Positions 42,106 through 49,373 of a stretch of DNA of 64,000 bases are shown piece by piece. The stretch spans positions 20,387 through 84,386 of the forward strand of contig JANLFV010000001.1 of assembly GCA_024653345.1 (NCBI GenBank), in the 5' to 3' direction. Position 1 is the first letter of the stretch. Every line of letters begins with the position of its first letter. The notes under the pieces are model-generated. The model had not been told where the DNA came from and searched no databases. It saw only the letters and a list, made by a program, of their open reading frames with translations. This DNA comes from Candidatus Acetothermia bacterium. GTDB taxonomy: Bacteria > Bipolaricaulota > Bipolaricaulia > RBG-16-55-9 > JANLFV01. Position numbers and translations under genes: made by a program.

Positions 42106-42134
42106 TTGGATCGCAACTGATGGCCTGCTATACT
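42106..42134 (+). promoter_or_regulatory. glmS promoter
   Basis: TTGGAT (42106-42111), 17-bp spacer, TGC-TATACT (42129-42134), 20 nt before the GTG start. The leader is too short for a glmS ribozyme. Confidence 0.7.
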
Positions 42135-42154
42135 CCTCCTGAAGGAGGGCGAAG

Positions 42155-43981
42155 GTGTGCGGGATCGTCGGCTATGTCGGGAGGGGGCGGGCGAAGGAGA
42201 TCCTCCTAGAGAGCCTGCGGCGGCTGGAATACCGGGGCTACGACTCCGCAGGGCTGGCCCTAATCGAGGACGGGGAGCTCCTGATCTTCAAGCGGGCGGG
42301 GAAGGTCGCGGAGCTCGAGAGGATGGTCGCAAGCAGCGATTTCCGGGCCAGCTTGGGCATTGGTCATTCGAGATGGGCCACCCACGGCCGCCCGACGGAC
42401 GAGAATGCCCACCCCCACCGGGACTGCCAGGGGCGGCTGGCGGTGATCCACAACGGGATCATCGAGAACTACCTCCCGCTCAAGAAGGAGCTCCAGGCTC
42501 GAGGGCATAGGTTCGCCTCCGAGACCGACACCGAGGTCCTGGCCCACCTCTTCGAGGAGCACTACGACGGTGACTTAGAGAAGGCCGTCCGGGCGGGCCT
42601 GAAGAGGGTGAAGGGGGCCTTCGCCATCGCCGTGATCGCCAAGGACGCGGAGGAGATCGTGGCCGCCAGGGTCGGGAGCCCGCTGGTGATCGGCCTGGGG
42701 GAGGGGGAGAACTTCCTCGCCTCCGACATACCCGCCATCCTCCCCTACACCCGGAAGATGCTCTTCCTCAACGACGGTGAGATGGCGGTCCTCACCGCCT
42801 CCGGGGTGAGGCTCATCACCTTCTCCGGGGAGGCGATCACGCGCGAGCCGCGCCAGATCGACTGGGACCCCGTGACGGCCCAGAAGGGCGGCTACAAGCA
42901 CTTCATGCTCAAGGAGATCCACGAGCAGCCCCAGGCGGTCGAGGACACCATCCGTGGGCGCTACTCCCTCGATGAAGGGGAGGTCTTCCTCGAGGAGCTG
43001 GCCCTCTCCGGCCGGAAGGCCAAAGAGATCAGGAATATCTACCTTCTGGCCTGCGGAACCTCCTTCTACGCCGGATTGGTGGCCAAATACCTCTGGCAGA
43101 ATTGGCTTAAGCTCCCGATCGGGGCCGAGCTCGGCTCGGAGTTCCGCTACAGCGACCCCTACATCGACGAAAAGACCCTGGTCGTCGCGATCTCCCAGTC
43201 CGGTGAGACGGCCGACACGCTCGCAGGAGTCCGGAAGGCAAGAGAGCGCGGCGCGACGGTCATCGCCGTCGCCAATGTCGTCGGCTCCTCGATCACCCGC
43301 GAGGCCGACGGCGTGGTCTACACCCACGCCGGGCCGGAGATCGGGGTGGCCTCGACCAAGACCTTCACGGCCCAGCTCGCGGCCCTGGCCCTCCTCGGGG
43401 TTTATTTGGGGAGGAAGCGGGGTGAGCTCTCACCGGCCCAGGCAAGGGAGGTCCTGAGTGGCCTCGCCTCCGGGCCGAGGCAGCTCGAGGCGATCCTGAA
43501 AAAGGAGCCAGAGGTCCAGGCCCTGGCGAGGAGGTTCTACGATAAGCCGGACTTCCTCTTCCTCGGGCGGGATATCCTCCACCCGATTGCGCTCGAGGGG
43601 GCCCTAAAGCTGAAGGAGATCTCCTACATCCACGCCGAGGGCTACGCCGCTGGGGAGATGAAGCACGGCCCGATCGCGCTCATCGACGAGGAGATGCCGG
43701 TGGTCGTCCTCGTGACCAAGAATTCCGTTTATGACAAGGTCTTCGCCAACATCGAGGAGGTCAAGGCCCGGAAGGGGATCGTCCTCGCCTTCACCGATGA
43801 GCTGAACCCTGAGATCGAGCAGGTGGCCGACCAGATCTTCGAGGTCCCCCAGACGCCGGAGGTCCTGACCCCGATGGTCTTCGTGGTCCCCCTCCAGCTT
43901 CTGGCCTACCACATCGGGGTGCTGCGCGGGACCGATGTCGACCAGCCCCGGAACCTGGCGAAGTCCGTGACCGTCGAATGA
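42155..43981 (+). CDS. glmS: Glutamine-fructose-6-phosphate aminotransferase (isomerizing)
   Basis: 608 residues, full length. After removal of the initiator Met the nucleophile Cys leads (CGIVGYVGRG). Glutaminase signatures: GIGHSRWATHG, HNGIIENY, SETDTEVLAHL. Then two SIS domains: LLACGTSFYAGLVAKYL, ISQSGETADTLAG, IGVASTKTFTAQL, and the C-terminus PRNLAKSVTVE. It makes glucosamine-6-phosphate for peptidoglycan and other amino sugars. GTG 42155 is placed by GAAGGAGG upstream and by the required Cys2. Confidence 0.97.
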   Translation: MCGIVGYVGRGRAKEILLESLRRLEYRGYDSAGLALIEDGELLIFKRAGKVAELERMVASSDFRASLGIGHSRWATHGRPTDENAHPHRDCQGRLAVIHNGIIENYLPLKKELQARGHRFASETDTEVLAHLFEEHYDGDLEKAVRAGLKRVKGAFAIAVIAKDAEEIVAARVGSPLVIGLGEGENFLASDIPAILPYTRKMLFLNDGEMAVLTASGVRLITFSGEAITREPRQIDWDPVTAQKGGYKHFMLKEIHEQPQAVEDTIRGRYSLDEGEVFLEELALSGRKAKEIRNIYLLACGTSFYAGLVAKYLWQNWLKLPIGAELGSEFRYSDPYIDEKTLVVAISQSGETADTLAGVRKARERGATVIAVANVVGSSITREADGVVYTHAGPEIGVASTKTFTAQLAALALLGVYLGRKRGELSPAQAREVLSGLASGPRQLEAILKKEPEVQALARRFYDKPDFLFLGRDILHPIALEGALKLKEISYIHAEGYAAGEMKHGPIALIDEEMPVVVLVTKNSVYDKVFANIEEVKARKGIVLAFTDELNPEIEQVADQIFEVPQTPEVLTPMVFVVPLQLLAYHIGVLRGTDVDQPRNLAKSVTVE

Positions 43982-44036
43982 ACCTCCCCCGCCCCTCCCC
44001 CGACAGACCTTCCGAGCCATGAGATGAGGAGTGGCC

Positions 44037-44576
44037 ATGGGGGATGAGCCTGAGCGGGGGCTCATCGCGCGGATTGCGGACGGTGATCGGGAGGCGTGGG
44101 GCCGGCTCTTCCAGTGCTACGCCGGGCAGATCTACCGCTATGCGCTGACAATGGTCCGGGAACAGGCTCTAGCGGAGGAAGTGGTCCAGGAGACAATGCT
44201 AGCCATCTGGAGGGGGGCGAAGGTCTTCCGCGGCGAGGGGAGGCCCTCGACCTGGATCCTGGGGATCGCGCGGCATAAGGCGCTCGATAAGCTCCGCCAG
44301 GAGCAGCAGAGCGCCCAAGCCCGAGCTGAGGAGGCCGAGCCCAAGGGCGAGATCGAGCCGGAGCGGGAAGCGGCGAGGCAGCTCTTGGGGGAGCAGGTCC
44401 GCGCGGCATTGGAGAAGCTCCCGGCGGAGCAGCGCGAGACGGTGGTCCTGGCCTTCTACCATGGCCTCTCTTACCAAGAGATCGCCAGACTCGTGGGCTG
44501 CCCCGAGGGGACGGTGAAGAGCCGGATGTTCTACGCCAAGGAGCGGCTACGAGCGCTCTTGGAGGAAGGGCGATGA
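44037..44576 (+). CDS. ECF-type RNA polymerase sigma factor
   Basis: 179 residues. Region 2 spans about 10-75 (DREAWGRLFQCYAGQIYRY, ETMLAIWRGA) and region 4 about 115-175 (LPAEQRETVVLAFYHGLSYQEIARLVGCPEGTVKSR, core LSYQEIARLVGCPEGTVKSR). Overlap ATGA with the anti-sigma gene is typical of ECF pairs. ATG 44037 follows GAGGAG; GTG 44031 is possible. Its targets may include the small secreted proteins nearby that share a promoter element. Confidence 0.93.
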   Translation: MGDEPERGLIARIADGDREAWGRLFQCYAGQIYRYALTMVREQALAEEVVQETMLAIWRGAKVFRGEGRPSTWILGIARHKALDKLRQEQQSAQARAEEAEPKGEIEPEREAARQLLGEQVRAALEKLPAEQRETVVLAFYHGLSYQEIARLVGCPEGTVKSRMFYAKERLRALLEEGR

Positions 44577-45010
44577 GGCTCGGTCTGCGAAGCTGCCGGA
44601 AGATCCGTAAGCTGCTCCCATGGTATGTCAACGGGACCCTGGTGGGTGAGGAGCTAGCAGGGGTCGAGGGCCATCTCCGCCGCTGCCGGAGGTGCCTCGC
44701 CGAGGTCGAGGATCTGCGGAGGCTGCAGGCCGGCCTAGTCCAGGCCCTGGAGGAGGCCGGGCCCGCTGATGCCGAGGGGCTCCTGGACAAGACCCTGGCC
44801 CTCATCGAGGCAGAAGAGAAACTGGAGGAGCAACTGCTTAGGCTCTTGGCCCTCCCGCGGGCGGAACGGCGCGAGCTGGGCCGGCTGAGCCTCGGCCTCT
44901 TCGTCCTGGGCTTCTCGTTGGGCATGGCTTACGAGCGCGGGCGGCTCCCGTTCGAGGCCGAGCTCTCGGCCCTGGGGCTCCCGCTCGCCAAGTTCAAGGG
45001 AAGAATCTAA
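44573..45010 (+). CDS. Anti-sigma factor with zf-HC2 zinc finger
   Basis: 145 residues. A cysteine near residue 8 (SCRKIRKLLPWYVNGTL) and HLRRCRRCLAEVEDL give the H-x3-C-x2-C zinc-binding anti-sigma domain. A long helix follows, then one membrane segment (LSLGLFVLGFSLGMAY, about 108-123). It should hold the ECF factor at the membrane until a signal releases it. Confidence 0.85.
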   Translation: MRLGLRSCRKIRKLLPWYVNGTLVGEELAGVEGHLRRCRRCLAEVEDLRRLQAGLVQALEEAGPADAEGLLDKTLALIEAEEKLEEQLLRLLALPRAERRELGRLSLGLFVLGFSLGMAYERGRLPFEAELSALGLPLAKFKGRI

Positions 45011-45025
45011 CGAAAGGAGGCCCAG

Positions 45026-45304
45026 ATGATCTTGGACAAAGAGAACGAGATTCCCGATCCGGAGAAGATCGCTAAGATCTTGGATGCCGTGGCGGACAAG
45101 ATCCCGGCGCTCTTGCGGGCGATCAGGGATACGGTCTACTCCAAGGAGGCGGGGGAGCACTTCGGCGAGGCCGTGGGGGCCTTCTACCGCAAGTTGGTCG
45201 AGCAGGGGATCCCCGCGGAGCAGGCGCTGGAGATGGCAAGAGGCTACATGATCAGCCTGCGGGACCTCGTCGGCCAATCGATGAAGCACTCGGAGAAAGA
45301 GTAG
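45026..45304 (+). CDS. Small hypothetical protein of the ECF operon
   Basis: 92 residues, fully helical in appearance, with no signal or membrane segment. Starts after AAAGGAGG, 15 bp past the anti-sigma gene. The phrase AFYRKLVEQGIPAEQALEMARGYMISLRDL resembles AYKKALERAGLPEPFIAELVTDY in the next protein (compare YRKLVEQGIP with YKKALERAGLP), so the two may be distant paralogues. Function unknown. Confidence 0.65.
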   Translation: MILDKENEIPDPEKIAKILDAVADKIPALLRAIRDTVYSKEAGEHFGEAVGAFYRKLVEQGIPAEQALEMARGYMISLRDLVGQSMKHSEKE

Positions 45305-45313
45305 CCAGCCCAG

Positions 45314-45565
45314 ATGAGGCTCCTCAGGTATGTAAGGCTCATCCCCCCGCTCCTTAGGCTCTTGGCCCAGCTCGGCTGGCTGGCCTTAGGGATGGCGGTG
45401 GCGAAGCGGGGAGCCCGACACGCTTACAAGAAGGCATTGGAACGCGCCGGGCTCCCCGAGCCGTTCATCGCCGAATTGGTCACCGACTACAATTTGAGCT
45501 TTAGAGGACTCCTCCGCAGCAGGTGCTCGAGATCTGGGAGAAGATCTACGGGGGATCGATCTTGA
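45314..45565 (+). CDS. Small hypothetical protein with one membrane segment
   Basis: 83 residues. An N-terminal hydrophobic helix (LIPPLLRLLAQLGWLALGMA), then a helix similar to the preceding protein. The last about 15 residues (SRCSRSGRRSTGDRS) look out of frame compared with the rest: the next frame reads VLEIWEKIYGG before continuing, so a late frameshift is possible. Last gene of the ECF operon. Confidence 0.55.
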   Translation: MRLLRYVRLIPPLLRLLAQLGWLALGMAVAKRGARHAYKKALERAGLPEPFIAELVTDYNLSFRGLLRSRCSRSGRRSTGDRS

Positions 45566-45575
45566 TCAGGCTAGC

Positions 45576-45600
45576 GGAGGGGAGAAGCCCCCGCCCCTCC
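45576..45600. terminator. Hairpin between convergent genes
   Basis: GGAGGGG (45576-45582) pairs with CCCCTCC (45594-45600) across an 11-nt loop, between the ECF operon and the convergent secreted-protein gene. No U tract, so termination is uncertain. Confidence 0.35.
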
Positions 45601-45630
45601 TCTCACCAATTGTTCTCAGCGCCAGCTTAC

Positions 45631-46410
45631 TCATGTCGGCGGCGGTGGTGGTGGCAGCTCTTCCGGTTTCTCTTCCTCAGCAAATAGCTCCTCCGCGGGT
45701 GGAATCGCTCTCAGGTGCATACAGATATCTAAAGGCCACCCCAAATCCTCACATATGCCGAGGGGCCCATACGCTGCATCACCGATCCCCCACATATTGA
45801 TCACCCATTGGATGCCTGGCACCTCCTGTGGAGCTACTAGGCTGCTTAGGCCATCCAGCCCCGCAGAGGCTTGCCCGCTTGCCATTGGCACAAAGGCCAT
45901 CGTGAGCGGGAAGATCCGGTCTGGATTGCGGTTCGGCACCTCGACCTTTACTCCCCGCGGGATAACAAGCTCTACCAAGGCAAAGTCCTGCTCTGCGACG
46001 AACAGCAGCAGGGGCAGGCGCGGCGGCCAGCTCTGATCGAAGCGATCGAAGCGCCTATCAGAGATCCACAGGACCAGGTAGTAGCCGCTTGCAGGGATAG
46101 CCACATCCGAGATTTGCATGGCCTGTTCCGCGGCCAGCCTGGCGATCGGGAAGCCTTGCTCTAGGAATCTCAGGCCGTCGCGCGGGCTGGCGTGTTGGAG
46201 CGTCAGAAAGGCCCTATTCCCCGGCCCGAGCTCCACCGGCTCGGAGGAGAAGGAATAGACCCCGAACGCTAGCCCGGTTTGAACACGCCGGACCACTGCC
46301 TGGGGCCGCTGCAAGAAGTCCGCGCTCACATCCTGGGGCATCCCTCCCGCAACTGAACCGAGCAACATCAGCAGAGCCAGCGTCGTCACAATCTTCCAGT
46401 TCCTCTTCAT
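45631..46410 (-). CDS. Secreted hypothetical protein with proline-rich tail
   Basis: 259 residues. Signal peptide MKRNWKIVTTLALLMLLGSVAGG; the mature part is mostly beta-like, has one CEDLGWPLDIC loop that could form a disulfide, and ends in an acidic stretch followed by PPPPPPT. The opening MKRNWKIV resembles that of the amber-interrupted gene just upstream (MKMRNWKVW). No family recognised. Ribosome site GGGAGG. Confidence 0.65.
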   Translation of the reverse strand: MKRNWKIVTTLALLMLLGSVAGGMPQDVSADFLQRPQAVVRRVQTGLAFGVYSFSSEPVELGPGNRAFLTLQHASPRDGLRFLEQGFPIARLAAEQAMQISDVAIPASGYYLVLWISDRRFDRFDQSWPPRLPLLLFVAEQDFALVELVIPRGVKVEVPNRNPDRIFPLTMAFVPMASGQASAGLDGLSSLVAPQEVPGIQWVINMWGIGDAAYGPLGICEDLGWPLDICMHLRAIPPAEELFAEEEKPEELPPPPPPT

Positions 46411-46513
46411 TGCTCTTTACCTCCCTCTTCCCCTTGGGCTTATGCCTCTCAAGGCGCGACTAGAAGATGGTGTTGCCTCCTGATCTCCCCCGTGGCCTCT
46501 TTCTCCATCCAGA

Positions 46514-46981
46514 TCAGCGGATCAACGTGACCCTTACGCCCTCGTTACTGAGCGTGGCATCGATGATTAGGGTATGCCCCGGCTGGTCCAGCTCGGTGGG
46601 TGGGGACTTATGCGCGCACCTGGGGTTGAGCTTTAACCTGACATTCTTGACCGTTAGGATAGTTGCGCCCGTGGCCATGGCGGCAGAGCCCCTCGTGACC
46701 GTTCCGTCCCCGTTCAAGCCGACCCAGGAGATCACACAGTCATTTTCGCCGGCCATCACGAAGCCGGTGGCTTCAGAGGCGGCCCAGAGCTCGCTCATGA
46801 CCACGCGGAAGGGAATCCAGTGGGGGAAAGGAATTTCAGCCACCTTACCTGGCTCGACAGTAATGACCTAGCCTTTGGGGTAATACGCAGTAACCTGGGC
46901 GACAACGATGTAGGCCACTAAGGCCAGCACCGCCAGCGACAGCCCCAGCACTCCCCAAACCTTCCAGTTGCGCATCTTCAT
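46514..46981 (-). pseudogene. Secreted protein gene interrupted by an in-frame amber codon
   Basis: A strong ribosome site (AAAGGAGGTG) leads to ATG 46981 and a signal-anchor MKMRNWKVWGVLGLSLAV and so on, which stops at TAG 46870-46868 after 37 codons. With no frame change, reading past the TAG gives VITVEPGKVAEIPFP and then a further about 110 codons of beta-rich protein with CVISWVGLNGDGTVTRG, to the stop at 46514. The two halves fit as export signal plus mature domain. TAG is an ordinary stop elsewhere (for example at 3183-3185), so this is a nonsense mutation, a base error, or programmed read-through. Confidence 0.7.
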
Positions 46982-47038
46982 CGCGCACCTCCTTTACCTT
47001 CGATCCGGCCATCTAGGCCGAGGTCGAGTTTCGACTGG

Positions 47039-47072
47039 AGTATAGACCCCGGGTCTAAAAAATCTCCAAAAT
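47039..47072 (-). promoter_or_regulatory. Shared promoter element, copy 1
   Basis: Minus-strand 34-bp block upstream of the amber-interrupted gene. It reads GGAGATTTTTTAGA, then CCCGGGGTC and TATACT. The same block is at 49177-49210, with two substitutions and two single-base indels. Spacing from the AT-rich part to -10 does not fit a normal -35, which hints at an alternative sigma factor or an activator. Confidence 0.65.
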
Positions 47073-47115
47073 CCGGACCTGGTGAAGGATATCTCGGCAT
47101 GGAAGAGGCCGCCCT

Positions 47116-47583
47116 TTGCCGATCGCTCGCTTTGCCGTAAAATTCGAAGTGGGCGGTATAACGGAAAGGGGCTGTGAGGGTGGGGCCTTTGAGGTTGAAA
47201 TCAATGCGCGGAATTGGCAGAACCGCTTCCTCCCGGAGGAGGAGCGCGGCGAGGAGATCGTCTGCAAGGCGCTGATGGACACCGGCGCGGTCCAGTTGTC
47301 CCTGCCTGTGGAGCTTGTGGAGAGGCTCAAGCTGTTAGAGCTTGGTAAAGTCAAGGTATACACAGCGGATGGGGGCGAGCACGAGTATCGAGTTATGGGG
47401 ATCGCCGAGGTCGAGGTCCAGGGCCGATCTTGCCGAGTCCAGGTCATTGAGCTCCCTCGGGGGGCAAGGCCCTTGCTTGGAGCGATCCCGCTCGAAGAGA
47501 TGGATTGGCACATCTCGTCGGTGGAGAAGAGGCTAGTCCCTAACCCTAGGTCGCCCGACGAGCCGCTACTGCCGTTGTGCTAG
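47116..47583 (+). CDS. Retropepsin-like aspartic protease (clan AA), form 1
   Basis: 155 residues. The catalytic motif is ALMDTGAVQLSLPVELVERL (Asp-Thr-Gly), followed by VYTADGGEHEYRVMG and the closing hydrophobic-Gly motif PLLGAIPLEEMDW. Bacterial proteins of this size act as dimers like retroviral protease. The TTG start at 47116 is poorly supported; no Shine-Dalgarno is visible, and the true N-terminus may lie a few codons later. Convergent with, and overlapping by 4 bp, a second such protease. Confidence 0.82.
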   Translation: MPIARFAVKFEVGGITERGCEGGAFEVEINARNWQNRFLPEEERGEEIVCKALMDTGAVQLSLPVELVERLKLLELGKVKVYTADGGEHEYRVMGIAEVEVQGRSCRVQVIELPRGARPLLGAIPLEEMDWHISSVEKRLVPNPRSPDEPLLPLC

Positions 47584-47954
47584 AGGGAGTGAATCCGCAC
47601 GGTGCCCTGGGGAAAGTCAAGCTCTAGACGCCAATCCGCAAGGAATCCCACACCAATTAGAGCTTCCTCCCCTTCGGTGAGCAAGATCTCCACCTCCCGG
47701 CTAGGCTGTCCGGCAAAACCTGCTCGGCCAATGAAGACCAGCTCGCTCTTAATTGAGCCATCGGCTAGCTCCGTCCGCTGAGCGCCGTAAAGCTCCAAAC
47801 CCAGCTCAATCGCCACTGCCACCGGCAGACAGAGATAGCCATCGAAGCCTGTATCAATCACCGCGTCTAAAGTCGCATCTCTCCTGGCTCCCTGGATAGT
47901 GATCGCGACTCGCGGCTGGTGGTATTCATCAAAATGCCCTTGAATTACGAGCAT
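47580..47954 (-). CDS. Retropepsin-like aspartic protease (clan AA), form 2
   Basis: 124 residues. VIDTGFDGYLCLPVAVAIELGL holds the Asp-Thr-Gly; RTELADGSIKSELVFIG and EALIGVGFLADWRLELDF give the flap and closing motif. It lies 5 bp downstream of the 81-residue gene, an arrangement I recognise from cyanobacteria and other phyla, where this pair recurs. Substrate unknown. Sequence only distantly like the neighbouring protease. Confidence 0.85.
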   Translation of the reverse strand: MLVIQGHFDEYHQPRVAITIQGARRDATLDAVIDTGFDGYLCLPVAVAIELGLELYGAQRTELADGSIKSELVFIGRAGFAGQPSREVEILLTEGEEALIGVGFLADWRLELDFPQGTVRIHSL

Positions 47955-47959
47955 GGAGT

Positions 47960-48205
47960 TCAGCGGCGGATGTGCACTGTGGGAAAGCCCACTTTCACGA
48001 AATAGAAGGGCTTATCCGGATACTTCTGCCTCGCCTTTTTCCCCGCCTCGACTACAGACTCGCCCAAGAAGTAATCGCCAGATTCGACCTCGATGGCAAC
48101 GATTTTGCCATTATGACCCGGCTCTAATTGATCCTTCAAGCGCTGGTAAATCTCCTGGCCTCGGGCGACCAACTGCTCCTTGTTAACAGCCAATGTCCCT
48201 TCCAT
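47960..48205 (-). CDS. Small partner protein of the retropepsin-like protease
   Basis: 81 residues. KIVAIEVESGDYFLGESVVEAGKKARQKYPDKPFYFVKVG has the recurrent core AIEVESGDYFLGE and YPDKPFYFVK of a small family found beside clan AA proteases. The first half is helical. Starts after GGAGAGGGG. It could be a substrate, an inhibitor or an antitoxin-like partner; none of these is shown. Confidence 0.7.
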   Translation of the reverse strand: MEGTLAVNKEQLVARGQEIYQRLKDQLEPGHNGKIVAIEVESGDYFLGESVVEAGKKARQKYPDKPFYFVKVGFPTVHIRR

Positions 48206-48343
48206 AGATGTCAGCCCCTCTCCTTGGTAAGATGCTAACGGAAAGGGCGGTTCCCTGCAACTTGGTATAGCATCCCCGCGGTGTGCAAATCCAAACGGGG
48301 CAGGCGGCCGCGAGACAAGATCGGAATGCCCCTAAAGCCTGAG

Positions 48344-48367
48344 GCCCCGAGGCGAGGCCCTCGGGGC
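48344..48367 (-). terminator. Terminator-like hairpin after the DDG-repeat gene
   Basis: GCCCCGAGG (48344-48352) pairs perfectly with CCTCGGGGC (48359-48367) around a 6-nt loop, extended by TGA/TCA. On the minus strand it is followed by GGCTTTAGG. The remaining 48206-48343 holds nothing I recognise. Confidence 0.5.
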
Positions 48368-48398
48368 TTCAGCCGATCCCGAACAAACCTTCCTTAGC

Positions 48399-49142
48399 CT
48401 AGTCCGTCGCCGTCTCAGGGCGCAGTGGGGCCAAGATCCCGCCGTCATCATAGGCCCTTGCCGCCCCTAGCATCTCTTCCGGAGAGTGATACCTGGCATC
48501 GGGGTAGAAGATGAGTGCCGCGATGTCCTTGATATCGACCTTGCCATTGGGAGATATCTGAACCCTGATCAGGGCCATGAACCAGTTCAAATCCAGCATC
48601 CCCGGTGGGAGCTTGGCGATAGCTAGCAGCTCCGGTGGAAGCTTGACCCCAAGGATCGGGGCATTCGCCATCCACATCAGGAAAGAGCCATCATCGTAAG
48701 AGCGTGCGGCAGCTAAGGTCGGGAAGCACTGGCCTCTGTCGATGATCTGGAACGGCACCAATGCTTTCATCCCGCCGATGAAGGCCCCGCGCTGGAGCTG
48801 GTCGAACCTGAGCAGGGCCTGGATCCCACTATACTCCGGGTTCATGAATGTCTTGAAGTATTGGCCGTCATAAGCGAGCGGCCAGCTACCATCATCAAGG
48901 GACCTTGCTGCCCGCAAAAGATCTGGCTCGAAGGGAAGCTTAGCTCTCAGCCCGTCATCCATCTCTGGCGGAAGCGGGGTTATAGCACAGGGATAAACTG
49001 GTGGCGGCGGAGGAGACGGCTCCGGCGGCGGTGGCGGCGTGGGCGGCGGCCCGACGGTCGAGGCTCCCGCGAGCACGAGGAGGCCCCCGGCCACGGCCAG
49101 CGCCAGCAGGAAGAGCGCCAAGAGCATTGTCTTCCTCTTCAT
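48399..49142 (-). CDS. Secreted protein with AARxxDDG repeats
   Basis: 247 residues. Signal peptide at 1-28, a proline-rich spacer (PPPTPPPPPEPSPPPPP), then three copies of a short motif: AARSLDDGSW, AARSYDDGSF and AARAYDDGGI, about 70-80 residues apart, each followed by hydrophobic sequence. The acidic DDG could bind Ca2+ in the manner of other repeat proteins. No family recognised. ATG follows GAAAGGAGGTG. Transcribed from the shared promoter element. Confidence 0.7.
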   Translation of the reverse strand: MKRKTMLLALFLLALAVAGGLLVLAGASTVGPPPTPPPPPEPSPPPPPVYPCAITPLPPEMDDGLRAKLPFEPDLLRAARSLDDGSWPLAYDGQYFKTFMNPEYSGIQALLRFDQLQRGAFIGGMKALVPFQIIDRGQCFPTLAAARSYDDGSFLMWMANAPILGVKLPPELLAIAKLPPGMLDLNWFMALIRVQISPNGKVDIKDIAALIFYPDARYHSPEEMLGAARAYDDGGILAPLRPETATD

Positions 49143-49176
49143 CGTCGTTCACCTCCTTTCGGATCGAATCCAACAG

Positions 49177-49210
49177 ATTATAACCCCGGGCTCTAAAAAA
49201 TCTCTAAAAT
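49177..49210 (-). promoter_or_regulatory. Shared promoter element, copy 2
   Basis: Minus-strand block AGAGATTTTTTAGAG, CCCGGGGT, TATAAT, 35 bp before the DDG-repeat gene. Matches 47039-47072. The AT-rich core stands out in this GC-rich sequence. Confidence 0.65.
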
Positions 49211-49228
49211 GACACTCGAACCCTATGG

Positions 49229-49257
49229 TTGAAGGCTCCAGCCCCGCCGGTTATACT
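49229..49257 (+). promoter_or_regulatory. Promoter of the BTAD regulator gene
   Basis: TTGAAG (49229-49234), 17-bp spacer, TATACT (49252-49257). It leaves a leader of about 110 nt before ATG 49374, the longest leader in the window. Confidence 0.6.
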
Positions 49258-49373
49258 GCCAACGGGCAGGAAACCACGGCAAGCCCGGGAGGGTATATGA
49301 CGCTGAGGCCACCCGAGCAGTCAGGCAGAAGAGGAATTATAAGTTCATAATAGATCAGAGGGCAGGGGCGCGC

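Noticed and set aside
42120..42155. glmS ribozyme or other leader riboswitch for glmS
   Set aside because: The predicted leader is only about 14 nt, too short for the ribozyme.
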